From NCBI RefSeq assembly GCF_900696045.1, contig NZ_LR216287.1:930001-994000 (forward strand): a DNA stretch of 64,000 nt. Direction: 5' to 3'. Origin of the DNA: Candidatus Nitrosocosmicus franklandus (GTDB lineage: Archaea > Thermoproteota > Nitrososphaeria > Nitrososphaerales > Nitrososphaeraceae). Each line of letters begins with the position of its first letter. Within the stretch, counting starts at the first letter, position 1. Both the position numbers and the translations under genes were made by a program. The notes below the pieces were generated by a model, which had not been told where the DNA came from, did not search any database, and worked only from the letters and a program-made list of their open reading frames with translations. Positions 1 to 7,870 of the stretch are shown here, piece by piece.

Positions 1-77
1 TATATAATTAAGTTATATAGTATTCTTTAAAAATTTTAATAACATATATTCTTGTTAAAAAAAATACGAGTCAAATA

Positions 78-746
78 TTGCAGACTAAATTATCTCAATT
101 AAAATATTCTTTAGTTTTTATGACTTTGTTAGCTAGTTTAACTTCAGTGTCTGTCTTGTCTAGCCATGAGTATATTGTACTTGCTACCAAAAATAACAAT
201 GATCATTTGGATCAAATACAATCGGGATCACAAAACTCAAAGTGCGAAGCAGGAGAAGATAACAACAATTCATGCAATAATATCAGCATAAGTAGACAAG
301 GAGGTGCGAGTAATGATAATGATGACAGTGGTAGTGGTAGTGGTAACATAGTACAAGTATCCAAACAAAACTCAAAGTGCGAAGCAGGAGAAGATAACAA
401 CAATTCATGCAATAATATCAGCATAAGTAGACAAGGAGGTGCGAGTAATGATAATGATGACAGTGGTAGTGGTAGTGGTAACATAGTACAAGTATCCAAA
501 CAAAACTCAAAGTGCGAAGCAGGAGAAGATAACAACAATTCATGCAATAATATCAGCATAAGTAGACAAGGAGGTGCGAGTAATGATAATGATGACAGTG
601 GTAGTGGTAGTGGTAACATAGTACAAGTATCCAAACAAAACTCAAAGTGCGAAGCAGGAGAAGATAACAACAATTCATGCAATAATTTTAATATTCAGGA
701 AATGATCGAAGACAAATTGAGGATGATAAGCGGCAGCAGACCATAA
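78..746 (+). CDS. Exported Cys-pair repeat protein (135-bp repeats)
   Basis: 222 aa from a TTG start. Residues about 8-36 form a hydrophobic export signal. From about residue 52 the protein is three complete 45-residue repeats plus a partial fourth. Each repeat carries QNSKC-x9-CNN (Cys-x9-Cys), then an NIS glycosylation sequon, an acidic Asn/Asp stretch and a Gly-Ser linker. The tail (NFNIQEMIEDKLRMISG) is unlike the repeats. The same QN-x-x-C-x9-CNN motif occurs in the proteins at 6005-6274 and 12285-13646, so this is a family. No named family is recognised; a surface or matrix role is inferred from the signal, the sequons and the repeats. The start is uncertain, as no ATG lies near. Confidence 0.8.
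   Translation: MQTKLSQLKYSLVFMTLLASLTSVSVLSSHEYIVLATKNNNDHLDQIQSGSQNSKCEAGEDNNNSCNNISISRQGGASNDNDDSGSGSGNIVQVSKQNSKCEAGEDNNNSCNNISISRQGGASNDNDDSGSGSGNIVQVSKQNSKCEAGEDNNNSCNNISISRQGGASNDNDDSGSGSGNIVQVSKQNSKCEAGEDNNNSCNNFNIQEMIEDKLRMISGSRP
231..686 (+). repeat. Tandem 135-bp coding repeat, 3.4 copies
   Basis: Units begin at 231, 366, 501 and 636. The first three read as identical 135-bp copies; the fourth stops matching after 51 bases (686). Absence of synonymous differences points to recent duplication or ongoing homogenisation, so copy number may vary between strains. Confidence 0.95.
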
Positions 747-1316
747 TGTCCAAAAATACTTGAGCATGAGAAGAGTCAATTGCTCATAATTCCGAATATT
801 ACTCAGCTTTAGATCTTTGATGACGACTAGTTGTATCGTTAGCCAGTTTATGGCGAATTTTTAGGGAATATGATTCGAGTATAAGTAGATACTGTTTAAT
901 GTATATTATTGTCCACTTTATCATTCTTGGTAGCGATCTTACTTTGAGATATTCTAAAATAGAAAAAGTAAATAAACAGTAATTGAATATCGCATTTTTA
1001 TTATATTTTTTGTTTAGACTATAATCAAAGCCATTCAAATCTCAATCGGAATAAATTATAACTATTGAGGTAACAGATATGCAAATCAGTGATTGCAATG
1101 GCTGCAGTTAAATAAATTTAGTTTTCTTTGTTTTAGAGGGGCATTAACAACAACAAGTATGGATTTGTCAAATTATATGAGGATCAATTGGCTATATGGA
1201 TTCAGCAATTAATCCCAAATTGAGAAATACCTTAGTTTAATACATGTTTAACACATTCTATAGCGTGTAGAAGAAAACGAAATCAGATAAAATATTGATA
1301 GTAAATCAGATTCGTA
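747..1316. other. Gap without a clear gene
   Basis: AT-rich. A 79-codon minus-strand frame at 799-1038 is open but has no recognisable domain and no clear promoter; I do not call it. Nothing else seen. Confidence 0.5.
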
Positions 1317-1619
1317 CTATCTACCGCTAGAATTATTCACTTGACTGTCGTTAATTAATTCAGTCGAAATTGTAACCTTTCCATCGATTTTCCACTTTGC
1401 ACCTGCCTGATGTTTACCATCTGAACCCCCAGCTCTCTGGATCTCGATTTCCACATCGTCAAAAGTATAGGTTACTTGAAGATCCTTTCCCGTTAACTTG
1501 TCAATTATCTTAGAAATCATATCAGACCATTCTGACAGATGTTCTTTTGAAGTGCCTTTAGATTGATCAGAAGTGCTATAAGTATTTCCACTATCACTAG
1601 TGTTAGTAATTTCACTCAT
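1317..1619 (-). CDS. Hypothetical small acidic protein
   Basis: 100 aa, not recognised. The first 25 residues are Ser/Thr-rich and probably disordered. A helical stretch (EHLSEWSDMISKIIDKLTG) is followed by a beta-rich part with alternating charges (VTYTFDDVEIEIQR, KWKIDGKVTIS) and a disordered Asn/Ser tail. No signal peptide or membrane segment. On the minus strand a TATA-like box (1641-1650) lies about 26 bases before the ATG, which fits a leaderless transcript. An IS6-like element sits only 17 bases upstream of that box with its transposase pointing toward this gene, so read-through transcription is possible. Confidence 0.65.
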   Translation of the reverse strand: MSEITNTSDSGNTYSTSDQSKGTSKEHLSEWSDMISKIIDKLTGKDLQVTYTFDDVEIEIQRAGGSDGKHQAGAKWKIDGKVTISTELINDSQVNNSSGR

Positions 1620-1667
1620 AAATAGTCATAACTATTATCGTTTAAATAGATATCACTCAAGTTCAAG

Positions 1668-2334
1668 GGCTCTGTTCAGTTAACAGGTTTTAATTCCTTG
1701 TTGTGATAGTCGACAAACAGGTTCAACCAGTTTTTTACGTGTTTTAGTTTGCAGTTCTTTAGCCTGCAGGGAAAGTAATCATCGAAACTTTCAGTTCTGT
1801 CCTTGATATACTGCATTGTTCTTTCAATCAAGTTTTTTTCATAGGAGGAATGGAGATGGTGTTCTAATTTAAGGAATTGACAAGCCATGGGATACCAAGT
1901 ACCACCATCTGTTGAAACTGGATGCTTTCCATAGTCTCTGACTATGTTTGACAGAAACCGTTCCGCAACAAACATGTTTCTCTCCTTAGAAATGGATAGT
2001 GAGAGAATTTCCTTACTTTTCGCATCTATTGCAACCCATAACCACGTGTATTCTGAACCAACCTTAAGCAATGTTTCATCTACAATGAATTCACATATCC
2101 TTCTTTGTTTTGTCTTGATAATCTTAGGTTGGTACTTTTGAATCCAGTTCCAGATAGTGACATGATTTCGTTTGATACAGTATGATAATCTTTCAGATGT
2201 TTTCCTAAGAGAAAGACCTGAAAAGTACAAATGTAAGCCATAATACACATACCTTGAAGGTGTTCTGTTTCTAGTATTCATAAAAGAGATAGGACATCTT
2301 CAAGCTATAGACTTGACGCTAAATGAACAGAGCC
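1668..2334 (-). mobile_element. IS6-like insertion sequence, copy 1 (667 bp)
   Basis: Left end GGCTCTGTTCAGTTAAC and right end, read inward, GGCTCTGTTCATTTAG form the terminal inverted repeats. The 8-base direct repeat AGTTCAAG flanks both ends (1660-1667 and 2335-2342); 8 bp is the usual target duplication of the IS6/IS26 family. Exactly one gene, an intact transposase, lies inside. Confidence 0.95.
1676..2281 (-). CDS. IS6-family DDE transposase (copy 1)
   Basis: 201 aa, intact. An N-terminal helix-turn-helix (about residues 12-48, RYVYYGLHLYFSGLSLRK onward) is followed by the DDE core: Asp68 (IVDET), Asp125 (STDGG) and Glu153 (KNLIERTMQYIK), the order and local motifs expected of IS6/IS240 enzymes. 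It catalyses cut-and-copy insertion of its own element, typically through cointegrates. It is shorter than IS26 transposase (about 234 aa). It differs at many residues from the copies at 6533-7138 and 63341-63945, so the copies are not a very recent burst. It ends 8 bases from the left inverted repeat. Confidence 0.93.
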   Translation of the reverse strand: MNTRNRTPSRYVYYGLHLYFSGLSLRKTSERLSYCIKRNHVTIWNWIQKYQPKIIKTKQRRICEFIVDETLLKVGSEYTWLWVAIDAKSKEILSLSISKERNMFVAERFLSNIVRDYGKHPVSTDGGTWYPMACQFLKLEHHLHSSYEKNLIERTMQYIKDRTESFDDYFPCRLKNCKLKHVKNWLNLFVDYHNKELKPVN

Positions 2335-2426
2335 AGTTCAAGTAATTGATTTTCTATTCCTCTTACTTCTCTTTCTGGGTTATTTTGGATCAGTCACCTC
2401 GAATAGAAATGGAAAGTACATAAATC

Positions 2427-4091
2427 TCAAAATACAGTTGAATTTTCGCCTATCATCTGGTTCTTTGTTAATCTTAATGGCAGTATAGTTCCTGATCTGG
2501 ATTTATAAGAAGGAACACCTAACCCAATAGCCATCATTGTCGCCATTTGTTTATTGTTGGGACAAAAAAAGTCAGTTACCTCATCATCATAGAATGTAGA
2601 TCCTGATGCTCCTATACCACAAGCATAGGATAATAGATATATTTTTCCTGCAATTATGCCTGATTCTAACTGAGCAGCCCGATAACCTCTGTTTCCAAGA
2701 GTGCCAAGTACATTTCCCAAGTCGGCCATTAGAAAAATTACAGCACTTGCGTCGGCAAATAACGATTGGTCAAGACAAAGGTGGCCTGAAAAATCTTTTG
2801 TAGGTCTTTTCCTTAAGAACTCGAGACATTTTGAATATTTGTCCAAATAGTACCCCCCGCTTTCAAGTCCTTCCACAGAATTAATCAAGATATAATAATC
2901 AATCAGTCCGGAATTATCTGCTTTATAATCCACTGGGATATTTCCACATGATTGAGAAGAGTTCAATAAAATAGACGAGAGAACCTTAGATGGGATAGAG
3001 TCGTTTAGAAAGTTTCTTGTAGATCCTCTTTTCAGTATTACTTTACCTATACTTGTTACACTATTGTAGTCTATGAGATCTTGAGCAAGGTAATACCTTG
3101 TGAAATCATTTGATTGTTTGTTTTCTTTCAGTTGTTGATTTTTTCCCATCCAATCGATATGATGAATTTTGGACCATGATGCCACTTCCTTGTTATCCAA
3201 TAATTTTGAACTATCATAGGCTTTCCATATTTCAGGATAAAAAATCTCCCTGGAAGATAAGGGGTATATATTGTGGGAAATTGGCTTCACAATTGTTTGG
3301 TCTTGAGATAAAGTCGTCTCCTGAATACGATTGCCATTTTTCTTGTTGCTGCTAGTAAGTGTATGATCAAGAGAAGCAATTACGATTGATGCTTCTTTAT
3401 GGGTTTCTAGCCCAAGCAAATTGTTAACCTTATCATCTATGAAATCTAGAGTCAAGCGAACATTTAGATCCATAGAGTGGCCAACAGCTAGTAAGTTTGC
3501 AATGATAACCCCTGCATCCCAAAACCAATGTCTGTATGATCGTGATTGATACTTCCATGCATTTCTCCATGCATCGGAGGTAAATACTAAGGATATAGCA
3601 GAATTTGAAATACTCACGTTATTTCCAGCAAAAGAAGATAAAACATTTCTATAATCTCCGGAACGGAGGGGAACTAAACTAAATTCACCTGGGTTAAAAT
3701 GATAAACTCCAGCATCCAAACTTTTGTCAGTTAAACTATCACATACAAGGTACACCTCTATTGGATAAAGTGCCCCTGTAGCAGAAGCTGCACGCATGTA
3801 ATAAGATGTAGAACCATACTTCATATGTCTAGTAATTCCACAAGAAAAAAACAACAGGGATGATATATCGGTCAAACTTATGGATTTTGGATTATGGTTA
3901 CTAGCGATTTCAACGTCGTTTGATTCGGTGACGACAGGTTTTTCTTTATTATTTATAACACCTCTAATTGCTTTGATGGCATTCATGGACGGAATAGGAA
4001 AATTGGCTGCAAGCGGACGAGAAGTTAAATCAGAGTATATCTTGAACGGGATTGGACGATTATTCCAGTCCAAATAATGACCAGAGTTCAT
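2427..4091 (-). CDS. SagB/ThcOx-type nitroreductase-fold dehydrogenase, two domains
   Basis: 554 aa with two tandem nitroreductase-like halves. The first (about 70-250) contains SLLFFSCGITRH and the family hallmark RAASATGALYPIEVYLV; the second (about 345-540) begins ILKRGSTRNFL and includes RAAQLESGIIAGKIYLLS and GASGSTFYDDEVTDFF. This is the architecture of SagB-type dehydrogenases, FMN enzymes that in other organisms oxidise azolines in thiazole/oxazole-modified peptides. No YcaO, cyclodehydratase partner or precursor peptide is seen next to it, so the substrate is unknown and it may act alone on another heterocycle or as a general FMN oxidoreductase. Cytosolic; no signal peptide. Confidence 0.88.
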   Translation of the reverse strand: MNSGHYLDWNNRPIPFKIYSDLTSRPLAANFPIPSMNAIKAIRGVINNKEKPVVTESNDVEIASNHNPKSISLTDISSLLFFSCGITRHMKYGSTSYYMRAASATGALYPIEVYLVCDSLTDKSLDAGVYHFNPGEFSLVPLRSGDYRNVLSSFAGNNVSISNSAISLVFTSDAWRNAWKYQSRSYRHWFWDAGVIIANLLAVGHSMDLNVRLTLDFIDDKVNNLLGLETHKEASIVIASLDHTLTSSNKKNGNRIQETTLSQDQTIVKPISHNIYPLSSREIFYPEIWKAYDSSKLLDNKEVASWSKIHHIDWMGKNQQLKENKQSNDFTRYYLAQDLIDYNSVTSIGKVILKRGSTRNFLNDSIPSKVLSSILLNSSQSCGNIPVDYKADNSGLIDYYILINSVEGLESGGYYLDKYSKCLEFLRKRPTKDFSGHLCLDQSLFADASAVIFLMADLGNVLGTLGNRGYRAAQLESGIIAGKIYLLSYACGIGASGSTFYDDEVTDFFCPNNKQMATMMAIGLGVPSYKSRSGTILPLRLTKNQMIGENSTVF

Positions 4092-4530
4092 TACATTAAT
4101 TTGAGAATGTTTAGTCTTTTCATGATATTTCAGCGTATGTTCGATTTTTTTTATTCATGCTTTGTCACTATTTAAGGTTCTGAAATACTTAAACAAAAGG
4201 TAATTAATTGAATTCGGTAGGTAATAATTTGTTTCATGCAAAAAATATTTGATTTCGATAACATGGATGACTAAGATCGACATATGTCATAAAGGATAAT
4301 CCTGCAATAGTTACCCAGCACAAAAGATTTTTTCATGAACCAGGATAACTAGATCACAAAAGCAAATCAAGGTATTAAGAAATCAGATATCAATATATTA
4401 GTCAGCTAGCGAGGTGACCAAATAACTATTTAGTATGACGAATTATTAGTAATATTATCTATCTCTATCTGTTTATAGAAAATGATTAAAGGATAATTAT
4501 AAAAAAAATAGTTACGGGTGCTTTATTTGC
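4092..4530. other. Gap: likely promoter of the SagB-type gene
   Basis: A minus-strand TATA-like stretch (CTTAAATAG, about 4166-4175) lies about 75 bases upstream of the SagB-type ATG. No gene is seen. Confidence 0.4.
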
Positions 4531-4977
4531 TTATTGGCTACTATTTGATCCTGCTGACAAAGCATTTGATTGGTTTTCAGATTCAACATATTGCTCTCTT
4601 TCGAGGCCTGTTCCTAACGAGTTATTCTCAGGAGCAATTGATGTGTTATTTGTCAATAGTTCTTGGTTCCCTGAAGTCAGAGCCTGTAACTCTTCAACAG
4701 ATCCGATATCTGATTGATTGGATGCGCCACCGCTTGAGGCTGATTGATTGGATGCGCCACCGCTTGAGGCTGATTGATTGGATGCGCCACCGCTTGAGGC
4801 TGATTGATTGGATGCGCCACCGCTTGAGGCTGATTGATTAGTTTGGTTGTCACCCATCATTCCACCGGTTAGATTACTAAATGCTTGACCTATCTCCTCA
4901 ATTATATTTTGTCCATATGCCACTTGAGATACTGGAATTAAAATTACAGAAAGTAGCAATAAATACAGATACTTCAT
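4531..4977 (-). CDS. Exported Asn/Ser/Gly repeat protein
   Basis: 148 aa. Signal peptide at residues 1-22 ending AYG-Q. A short helical segment (IIEEIGQAFSNLTGGMMG) leads into four perfect 10-residue repeats SNQSASSGGA, each with an NQS N-glycosylation sequon, and a polar Asn/Gln/Ser tail with further sequons (NNTS, NNS, NQS). Function not recognised; a heavily glycosylated surface protein is inferred. A partner is not evident: it stands alone between two gaps. Confidence 0.78.
   Translation of the reverse strand: MKYLYLLLLSVILIPVSQVAYGQNIIEEIGQAFSNLTGGMMGDNQTNQSASSGGASNQSASSGGASNQSASSGGASNQSASSGGASNQSDIGSVEELQALTSGNQELLTNNTSIAPENNSLGTGLEREQYVESENQSNALSAGSNSSQ
4711..4839 (-). repeat. Perfect 30-bp tandem repeat, 4.3 copies
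   Basis: Units start at 4711, 4741, 4771 and 4801, with 9 further matching bases to 4839. All four units read identically. They encode the decapeptide SNQSASSGGA on the minus strand. Confidence 0.95.
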
Positions 4978-5146
4978 TAATTTGACTTGTACATAATAAT
5001 TTAAATAGATCTACTTGACCCAAATTTGCAACGCAAGCTATTAATTATCTGATCGAGTATTACAGAGCTCAATTTTGCAGAAAAAATCCAATGTACCGAT
5101 TTTGTAATTTTTAACGCATGTGACTACTACCCTTATCTTTTTTCTG

Positions 5147-5602
5147 TCAATCAGATACGTTTTTCTGCGCTATAATTTTTGTAGGTCGAATTTTGACTAT
5201 GAATTCACCCGTTACAGCATTTCTTTTTCCATATCTTTCAGCATTCTCTTTTCCCATGCAGCGTTCAGCAATTCGAGTAGTATACTTTAAAAGTTCTTAT
5301 TCATCAGGAGATTGATCAATTTCCGCAATACCATTAACAATGACAAATGAATAAGGAGGAGTTTGATCGTCAATACATAATGATACTTGAGGATTAAGAA
5401 GCAAATTTCTTGCCTTTAACGACTTGCTCCAAGTTGTAAAAACAATTATAATATTACTAACGTCTTGATTAGACTTACCATCAACCACAAACCAGACAGG
5501 AGCGACATGAGGTTTCCCCCTAAGACTTGCAGAGGAAATTTTCGCAGTCATTGTCCCGCTAGTTAAGAAGTTATAGATTTCCTTTTGGTTCATATTTGTC
5601 AT
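5147..5602 (-). pseudogene. PPOX-family (FMN/F420) protein with an in-frame stop
   Basis: The first 101 codons encode a pyridoxamine-5'-phosphate-oxidase-like split barrel: GKPHVAPVWFVVDG, then SKSLKARNLLLNPQVSLCID and YSFVIVNGIAEI. A TAA at 5297-5299 follows SPDE. The same frame stays open past the stop for another 49 codons, reading ELLKYTTRIAERCMGKENAE... to GEFIVKIRPTKIIAQ, exactly the C-terminal strand and helix the family has. So one base change has cut a protein of about 151 aa. Such proteins bind FMN or F420 as small reductases. Compare the intact PPOX gene at 38014-38427. It could be a recent mutation or a base error. Confidence 0.8.
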
Positions 5603-6004
5603 GATCCAATTTACCTATGACTATCAGATTACTTAAGAATTCGACTATTACTCCTGATCCGTGCATACTGAAATCCGGATTCTAAATTTCTAGAGATCAA
5701 TAGAATTGCGAGAAAAGAAGAAGTCTAGTATCTTAAAGGAACATATGGTTCAAATTCCACGATGAAGATCTCCCCCAAAAAAGCTTGAAAACTTATTATT
5801 TTTATGGCGAATGATTGGACACATCAACAATAAACAAATATAATATAACACTATTGTGAATTGTTATACAATGGAAATATTCTGTCAAACATATACAAAT
5901 TATTTTTACCGTTTTATATCTAGTCAAATAAGTTTCGATTAATATTCTAGTAACAAGTATCCAAACTATCATATAATTAATTTCGACTATAGATTTTGAT
6001 CAAA
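5603..6004. other. Divergent intergenic region with two likely promoters
   Basis: A minus-strand TATA-like box (TTCTTAAGTA, about 5629-5640) suits the PPOX gene; a plus-strand box (CATATAATTA, about 5969-5978) suits the small exported protein at 6005. Nothing else seen. Confidence 0.45.
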
Positions 6005-6274
6005 ATGAGTAACATAACAAAAAACTATAAGGTCGGAATATTTACGATGTTTATTGCAGCAGCCTTAATTGGTTCAGTAGTAGCCCTAGGTGATAACTAT
6101 GCATACGCTGGCGGAAAGAAGAAACACAATGATGCAGAACAAGAAATTGAACAAGGTCAAGCAAACAAACAGAACTCACAGTGTGTATCTGGTGAATTCA
6201 CAATAGCCGGATGTAACAACGTTGGATTAATGTTCCAAATTAATGAAGGCAACCTAGCATTAGGTCAACAATAA
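6005..6274 (+). CDS. Small exported protein with one Cys-x9-Cys unit
   Basis: 89 aa from the ATG at 6005 (a TTG three codons earlier is possible). A signal peptide covers about residues 1-36 and ends NYAYA-G. The mature part is basic (GGKKKHN), then Gln-rich, then has one QNSQC-x9-CNN unit like the repeats at 78-746 and 12285-13646, ending QINEGNLALGQQ. It looks like a single-repeat member of that family, perhaps a capping or minor subunit; that role is inference. A TATA-like box about 30 bases upstream fits a nearly leaderless transcript. Confidence 0.8.
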   Translation: MSNITKNYKVGIFTMFIAAALIGSVVALGDNYAYAGGKKKHNDAEQEIEQGQANKQNSQCVSGEFTIAGCNNVGLMFQINEGNLALGQQ

Positions 6275-6524
6275 ATTTTTTTAGTTTTAGATATATCCTC
6301 ATATTAAGATCATTCATTCTAAATAAAAATTACAAGAGTAAGGTTTCTACTCGTACTATTTGACTAATCTATACTCGGACTTATCAAATTTCTTTCTAAT
6401 CTTGTGTATTTCAAACAATATTTCTTTTTGAGTTACTGGATTTCGTATTTCTTCTTCCAAGGCCTTATACTCGTCTTCAGATTTTCTTACTATGACGGCT
6501 ACAAATATATTGATTACAATGAAT

Positions 6525-7192
6525 GGCTCTGTTCAGTTAACATGTTTTATTTCATTGTTATGATAGTCTACAAAGAGCCGCAGCCAATTCCGTACATGCT
6601 TTAACTTGCAGTTCTTTATTCTACAAGGAAAGTAATCATCGAAACTTTCGGTTCTATCCTTGATATATTGCATCGTTCTTTCGATTACACTTTTCTCGTA
6701 AGAGGAATGAATATGGTGATCGAGTTTGAGAAACTGACAAGCCATGGGATACCAAGTCCCACCATCTGTAGAAACTGGGTGCTTTCCATGAACTTTGATC
6801 AAATTAGAAAGATATCTTTCTGCAACAAACATGTTTCTCTCTTTGGATATAGAAAGTGCGAGGATCTGTCTGTTTGCAGGCTCTATCGCCACCCAAAGCC
6901 AGATGTATTCTGACCCTACCTTCAACATTGTCTCGTCTACAATATATTCTAGAATTCTTCTTCTTGATGCTTTCAATTTTTGAGGCCTGTATTTTTGAAT
7001 CCAATTCCAGATGGAGACATGGTTTCTTTTATACATCTGAGACAATCTTTCCGAGGCTTTTCTTAAAGATAAACCTGAAAAGTACAAATGTAAGCCATAA
7101 TACACATACCTTGAAGGTGTTCTGTTTCTGCTAATCATAAAAGAAATAGGACATCTTCAAGCTATAGGTTTATCGTTAAATGAACAGAGCCC
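6525..7192 (-). mobile_element. IS6-like insertion sequence, copy 2 (668 bp)
   Basis: Same terminal repeats as copy 1 (GGCTCTGTTCA...TGAACAGAGCC). The 8-base duplication CAATGAAT flanks it at 6517-6524 and 7193-7200. It lies inside the S6 segment of the ion channel pseudogene. The transposase is intact. Confidence 0.96.
6533..7138 (-). CDS. IS6-family DDE transposase (copy 2)
   Basis: 201 aa, intact, same length and layout as copy 1: N-terminal HTH, Asp68 (IVDET), Asp125 (STDGG), Glu153 (SVIERTMQYIKD). It is closer to copy 3 than to copy 1 (for example RKASERLSQMYKRNHVSIW and LKLDHHIHSSYEKS). It sits 8 bases from the left inverted repeat. With copy 1, one of two copies in the window that could supply active transposase, including in trans for copy 3. 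Confidence 0.93.
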   Translation of the reverse strand: MISRNRTPSRYVYYGLHLYFSGLSLRKASERLSQMYKRNHVSIWNWIQKYRPQKLKASRRRILEYIVDETMLKVGSEYIWLWVAIEPANRQILALSISKERNMFVAERYLSNLIKVHGKHPVSTDGGTWYPMACQFLKLDHHIHSSYEKSVIERTMQYIKDRTESFDDYFPCRIKNCKLKHVRNWLRLFVDYHNNEIKHVN

Positions 7193-7870
7193 AATGAATG
7201 TACCTACCACTATAAAACTGATAAAGAAGAGAACATACAAAGGATTGGCATGCATTGCAGGGGACATTATTTCTACCCAACCCTCCCCCCAAAGTCAATA
7301 TTTGAAACAACGTAAAAGCCGATCTAGGAAGCAAATTCCAATGTTCCGGATCAATGGATTTGAATAAATGATATCCTGTACCTGTAATACTATAAATGAA
7401 GAACAGTAATGATAAGAGTAAAAAGATATTTGCTATGTATGGGATCGATTTTATAATAGTCATCGCCACAACTGACATTTCCTTTGATCTACTACAAAGT
7501 CTCATCACTCTCAATAGTCTTATTAGTCGAGCAACAGTGGAATAATTCACACCTAAGGGCATTGACGACAACACTATTAATAGAGAAATCCAAGATGTTC
7601 CGACCGTTTTTGAAATAAGTAGAAAAGCCAGGACAGGATGTAGAGATTTTTAATGCAGCTTCAATAATGTAAACTACCAGTACACCTGCGCTTATTGCTT
7701 GAAGTACGTCGTAGTAATTATTAAAAGCAGGAATCGTTTCCTATACCAACACAGCTGCTTACGCCAGTATGACAACAGTTATAGGAATATTAAAAAAGAA
7801 TATTAACTATTTTTCTAATAGAATTTAACAATTCATACCCCGCTATTTGTTTGAAAAAAATATTTTTAAC

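Larger units (their letters stand above)
6356..7870 (-). pseudogene. Decayed voltage-gated ion channel gene, interrupted by IS copy 2
   Basis: Read on the minus strand, pieces of one cation-channel subunit appear in order but in different frames. First come KQIAGYELLNSIRKIV and an S1-like segment with two in-frame stops. Then follow YYDVLQAISAGVLVVYIIEAALKI (S2-S3), RLIRLLRVMRLCSRSK (the Arg-rich S4), SIPYIANIFLLLSLLFFIYSI (S5), a pore region (AFTLFQILTLGGG), a frameshift, then HANPLYVLFFISFIVVGTFI (S6). IS copy 2 splits S6 after GTFI; beyond it the frame goes on as VINIFVAVIVRKSEDEYKAL and a coiled-coil tail ending at 6356. Removing the IS and one target repeat restores the frame across the junction, so frameshifts and stops are separate lesions. 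The exact N-terminus is not resolved. Confidence 0.87.

Noticed and set aside
212-682. Long minus-strand frame over the 135-bp repeats
   Set aside because: It is the mirror of the repeat gene; it repeats only because the real gene does, and lacks any signal or promoter.
799-1038. 79-codon minus-strand frame
   Set aside because: No domain, odd basic/aromatic composition typical of chance frames in AT-rich DNA, no clear promoter.
231-4839. Tandem repeats as possible CRISPR arrays
   Set aside because: Units are contiguous and in-frame with no unique spacers; no cas genes seen. No CRISPR array was found in the window.
4518-4841. Plus-strand frame over the 30-bp repeats (DWMRHRLRLI repeats)
   Set aside because: Shadow of the exported repeat protein on the minus strand, which has a signal peptide and sequons.
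5297-5299. TAA as a recoded sense codon in the PPOX gene
   Set aside because: No known recoding of TAA in archaea; pyrrolysine uses TAG. Simple nonsense change is more likely.
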